Assembly: GCF_035555955.1 (NCBI RefSeq)
Contig: NZ_DATMGA010000016.1
Location: 226,056-290,055 of the forward strand
Reading direction: 5' to 3'
Origin: Eoetvoesia sp035555955
GTDB lineage: Bacteria; Pseudomonadota; Gammaproteobacteria; Burkholderiales; Burkholderiaceae_B
DNA length: 64,000 nucleotides
Under the pieces are notes generated by a model, which worked only from the letters and a program-made list of their open reading frames with translations, was not told the DNA's origin and did not search any database. Below are positions 39,801-45,800 of the stretch, piece by piece; position 1 is the first letter of the stretch; each line of letters begins with the position of its first letter. Position numbers and translations under genes: made by a program.

Positions 39801-42800
39801 CACGGCGACGGATACTGCGGGTAACACGGCCACAGCGGATGCCTCGCACACCTATACGGTTGACACCACAGCCAGTGCCACGGTCACGATCAACGACGTG
39901 GCGGTCGACAACGTAGTGAATGCTGCAGAGTCCGGCGGTACGGTAACGATTACCGGTACGGTAGGCGGTGATGCGAAGGCAGGTGATACGGTCACGGTTC
40001 ATGTCGGAGAGCATGAGTTCGCGGCGACGGTCGTAGAGAATGGCACCTGGTCGGTGGATGTTGCCGGCTTGGTGCTAGCCGGCAACACGTCGATCAGTGC
40101 CTCAGTTTCGGCCAGCGATGCGGCGGGTAACACTACGACGGCCAATGCCAGCCACACTTACAGTGTGGATACTGTGGCCAACGCGACGATTGCGATCGAT
40201 TCGGTTACTTCGGATAACGTTGTGAATGCGGCAGAGTCCGGCGACACGGTGACGATCACGGGCTCCGTGGGCGGAGATGCCAAGGAAGGCGATACGGTTA
40301 CGGTTCATGTCGGAGAGCACGAGTTCGCGGCAACGGTGGCAGAAGGTGGCACCTGGTCGGTCGATGTGGCAGGTTCCGTCTTGGTCGGCAATACGTCGAT
40401 TAGTGCCTCGGTTTCGGTCAGCGATGTGGCCGGTAACACCGCGACGGCCAACGCCAGCCATACTTACAGTGTAGATACAGCTGCGGAAGCGACGATCAGC
40501 ATTGATGCAGTTACCAGCGATAACGTGGTGAATGCCGCGGAGTCCGGCAATACGGTAACGATCGCGGGTTCTGTGGGTGGTGATGCGAAGGCAGGCGATA
40601 CGGTCACGGTTCATGTTGGCGAGAGTGAGTTCTCGGCAACGGTGGCCGAAAATGGCTCCTGGTCGGTCGATGTGGCAGGTTCGATTTTGGCCGGCAACAC
40701 ATCGATCAGTGCCTCGGTCTCAGCCAGCGATGCCGCGGGTAACACCACGACAGCCAACGCCAACCACACTTACAGCGTGGATACTGTCGCCAACGCGACG
40801 ATCACGATCAACGACGTGACGAGCGATAACGTTGTGAACGCGACGGAATCCGGCAATACGGTAACGATCACGGGTTCTGTGGGTGGCGATGCCAAGGAAG
40901 GCGATACGGTTACGGTTCACGTGGGTGATCAAGAGTTCACCGTACACGTGACCGCGGATAAGAGCTGGTCGGTGGACGTGGCGGGTTCCATCTTGGCCGG
41001 CAATACCTCGGTGAGTGCGTCGATTACGGCGACGGATGCCGCTGGCAATACGGCGACGGCGAATGCGGCGCAATCTTATACGGTTGACACCGTGGCGAAT
41101 GCGACGGTCAGTATTGATGCAGTTACCAGCGATAACGTGGTGAATGCCGCGGAGTCTGGTGGCACGGTAACGATTACAGGCTCTGTGGGTGGTGACGCGA
41201 AGGCAGGCGATACGGTCACGGTTCATGTCGGAGAACATGAGTTCGCAGCGACGGTCGTAGAGAATGGCACCTGGTCGGTGGATGTTGCCGGCTTGGTGCT
41301 AGCCGGCAACACGTCGATCAGTGCCTCAGTTTCGGCCAGCGATGCGGCGGGTAATACCACGACAGCTAACGCCAACCACACTTACAGTGTAGATACGGCC
41401 GCGGAAGCGACGATCAGCATTGATGCTGTTACCAGCGATAACGTTGTGAATGCGACGGAGTCGGGCGAAACGGTAACGATCTCGGGTTCTGTGGGCGGCG
41501 ATGCCAAGGCGGGCGACGTCGTCACCGTGACGGTGGGCGGCCATACATTCACCGCCACTGTGGGTGCAGACAATACCTGGTCGGTGAACGTGGCCGGCTC
41601 CGCCCTGGTGGGCAGCACCTCCATCAGCGCGGCGATATCGGCGACCGATGCCGCGGGCAATACGGCGACGGCCAGCGCTACGCATGGGTACAGCGTGGAT
41701 CTGGCTCCTACGGTGCAAGCGGGCAGCGTGCAGGGCGTGGAAGACACGCCACTGGTGCTCACCTGGAACGACTTCAAGGTGACGGACGATTCGCCGTCCT
41801 CGGAGCAGGGGCTGCATATTACGGGTTTGCCGGGCAATGGGGTGCTGGAGTATTCCAGCGATCCGGGAGCGGCCAATGCGGTATGGACGGTGGTGACGCT
41901 TACCGATGGCTATTACGACATCTCGCGGGCGGATATCGAGGCGGGCAAACTGCGTTTTGTGCCGGGCGAGAACGAGTCGAGCTGGAGCGATTCGAGCGCG
42001 GCGGGCGTGGGCAATGGCCATGTCGATTACGCGCAAATCACCTACCAGCCGGTGGATGGCCAGAACGTCGGCCAGTCGTCGGTGCTGACGGTGGATGTGA
42101 CGCCTGTGGCGGATGCGCCCACGGTAAGCCTGTCGCTGGGCGATATCAGTGAGGGAGGTAGCGGCAGCGGCAGCACGACCTTCACGTTCGACGGCATCAC
42201 GCTGGTGATGTCTTCCGACGGCACATCGGTCAGCGCGTCGGGGATGTCGGGCAATTTGATCGTGCCGCCTTTTGATGCGAATTCGGGCGGCAACCTCCAT
42301 GTTAAGGATCCGGCGACAGACATTGTTGCGGTAATCGGCAATTTCGACCAGGTGGTGCTTGGGCGGGACGGCGACGATTGGGAGGATTTGAAAGGGATCA
42401 ACGCCAAGGGCGATTATGTGTTCTTCAACAAGCCGGAGAGCGCCTACGAGATCGTGCACATTGTGGTCAACGTCCATGACGGCGTGCCGCAAATCGAAGC
42501 TCAGGTGAAGGATCTGGCGACCGGCATCACCATTGTCCTGAACAATATCCGCGGAATATTGTTTGGCGACGGAGGCAGCGTGGGCGGGGATGCCTCGAAG
42601 CATATTTCCGGTCTGGATACACAGACCGTCGAGGGCGGCTACCACGATGTGGACGTGCATGTGGTGGCGGCGCTGACGGATCGGGACGGCAGCGAGTCGC
42701 TGTCCGGGGTGACGCTAAGCGGGGTGCCTGAAGGCGTAACGATAGAAGGCGCCACGCAACTGAGCAATGGCGACTGGTTCGTGGCGAACAGCTCGGGCCT

Positions 42801-45800
42801 GCTGACGGTGGATACGCACCTGACGATGCGTGTTCCGAACGGCACGGAACCGTTCAGCCTGACGGCCAGCGCGACCTCCAGCGAATACGGCGCGAGTGCG
42901 AATTCGAGCACGACGACAGTGACGCTAGATGCGGTGGACGTGGAAGCCAGCGCCACGATCACGATCGACAACGTGACAGGCGACAACGTGGTCAATGCCA
43001 CGGAGGCGGCCAGCACGGTTGTCCTGACCGGCTCGGTAGGCGGTGACGCCAAGGTGGGCGATACCGTCACGGTTCACGTGGGGGATCACAGCTTCGTCGC
43101 GACGGTTGCCGAAGGCAAGACCTGGACGGTGAGTGTCGATGGCTCTGTATTGGCCGGCAACGCCTCCATCAGCGCCTCGGTGACGGCCAGCGATGGGGGC
43201 GGCAATACGACAACCGCCAATGCGACCCATGACTATAGCGTCGATACCAGCGCGAGTGCGACGATCATGATCAACGATGTGGCGGGCGATAACGTTATCG
43301 ACACATCGGAATTGTCCAGCCCGGTCGTTATTGCCGGTTCGGTGGGTGGCGATGCGAAGGCGGGTGACGTCGTCACCGTGACGGTGGGCGACCATACGCT
43401 CACTACCACGGTCGACGCAGACAATACCTGGTCGGTGGACGTGGCCGGCTCCGCCTTAGTGGGCGGTACGTCGATTACTGCGTCGGTGGCGGTTAGCGAT
43501 GCGGCTGGTAATACGGCGGTCGCCGGTGACACGCATACCTATAGCGTGGATTCGGCGCCGACGGCGCAAAACGGTAGCGTGCAGGGCGTGGAGGATACGC
43601 CGTTGGTGCTGACCTGGAACAGCTTCAATGTGTCGGACGATTCCTCGTCTTCGGAGCAGGGGCTGCATATTACGGGCCTGCCTACCAACGGCGTACTGGA
43701 GTATTCCAGCGACCCCGGCGCGGCCAATGCGGTGTGGACGACGGTAACACTCACGGATGGCCACTACGACATCTCGCGGGCCGATATCGATGCCGGCAAG
43801 CTGCGCTTTGTGCCGGCCGAGAACGAGTCGAGCAGCGCTTCGGGTTCGGCAGGTTTGGGCAACGGCCACGTGGACTACGCGCAAATCACCTACCAGCCTG
43901 TCGATGCGCATAATGTCGGCGATGCGGCGGTGTTGACGGTGGACGTGACGCCGGTGGCGGATGCTCCCGATGTCAGCGTATCGGTGGTAAGCACCGAAAC
44001 CACGGTCGCGCCTGCCGGGGGCTCCAGTTCCGACATCATCCAGGTCAACGGCGGCAGCGGCTCGCCGGATGGCTTCGACGTGCAGGATGGGAAGATCATC
44101 AAGATCGGCGACAACGTCCGCGTCTGGCTTACGGAAGGGGATACGGTTCCCGAGGCGGCAAGCGCGGATCAGATCCAGTATTACACTCAGGGCAACGTGG
44201 GTGGCGATTCTTCCTATGCGGATATCTTTGTCGTGCATTCCCAGAGCGGTTATTTCTATCGGCAAAGCGATTGGACCGAGGACCAGAAGCAGTTGCGCCA
44301 CCTCGACTCCGTTCATGGCAACAGTATGTCGGCCGTAGGCGGAGAAAAGGACTACATCTTCGTGCAGCAAGAGGATGGGTACTCGTACACGGTAAACAAC
44401 AGCACGAACAATAATAACGATAGCAACGTCAATACGATGGATGGCGTGACGGTGCATTACTCGGGGCCCGATGGGTCGGGGTCGTTGATCGGCCAGGTCA
44501 GCAATCAATTGGAAGGTGTTATTTTCGGCAATGGCCAGACCGCCTATTTGGCGGATTCCCATGACACCACGTTCAACACGGTTCATGCCGCCACGGGCAC
44601 CGAGGTTTCGTATGCAGTTTCGGTTTCTGCCGCAGTCACCGATACGGACGGCAGCGAATATCTGGGCAATCTGGTGCTGGATGGCATACCTGCGGGAGCG
44701 GTTGTCGCGGTCGACGGCACTCTGCCGACGGGTCTTGCACTGGTCCAGAATGGCGAGACGTGGGAGCTGCGCTGGGATGCTGGCACCGATCATGCCTCCA
44801 TGCAACATGTAGACGTAACGCTTACAGTCACTGGCGTAGCCGAGGGCGCCGACTTTACTGGCGTGACAGTGCATGCCAGCGCGTATGAGGTCAATGGGTC
44901 CACGGCTTCGAGTGCGAGCACGGCAGTATTGGCAGCAAGTGGCGAACACACGTCAACCGATTCTGGTTCCACGGACTCCGGTACAACCGTGCCCGATTCC
45001 ACGGACTCCGGTTCTACCGATGCTGGCCACGTGGCGTCCGCATACACCTATTCCGACACCAGCCTGTTGGTCAATGGCGACTTCTCGCATTTCGCCAATC
45101 AAACCCAGTGGTGGGACGGCAATAACGACCAAGGCTACCAGGCCTGGGCGTATACCGGACCATTCCTGGAGAGCAAATCGCTGATGGCCGATAGACCTTA
45201 TGTTGGCGCCTGGAACAACGACAGCCGCGAAATCACCTTGTCGCAGGACGTGTCGGGGGTTACCGCCGGCAGCCGTCTCGATCTGGATATTGCCTGGAAC
45301 AACCCCAATAACGGCGATTTGAACGACCCATGGAATGCGCCGAAGGATACCGGCAATGCCATGCATCTGGAAATCTCCTTCGATGGTGTTGTGTATGCGA
45401 TCATTACCACACCGTCCGCTGGCGAGGCAGTCGGGGATTCCTGGTATGCCACGGTGACGGCTATGAATGGCGCCAGCGTGAATATCGACAAGATCGAGAC
45501 TTGGTCTTACGACTACAGCACAGCTAATGGCAATAATGGCCTGAGTCCATCGGATCTTAGCGGCTTCCACCATTTGCAGATCACCTTGCCGGAGGATGTG
45601 GCGTCGAGTGGGCAACTGGAGATGCGTTGGGATCCGCAGAGCGAAGGCAGTCAGTACACCGATGACCTTATGGTCGCCAATCTTCAATTGTTCCAGGCAA
45701 ATATCGTCGGCACGACCAGCAACGACACCCTGGTCGGCACCAGCGGCAACGACATCCTTATCGGTAACCACGGCAACGATGTACTGTATGGTGGCGCCGG

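Noticed and set aside
27325..41706. CRISPR or satellite DNA interpretation of the tandem array
   Set aside because: Units are 306 bp, contiguous, coding in one frame throughout and without spacers; they are protein repeats.
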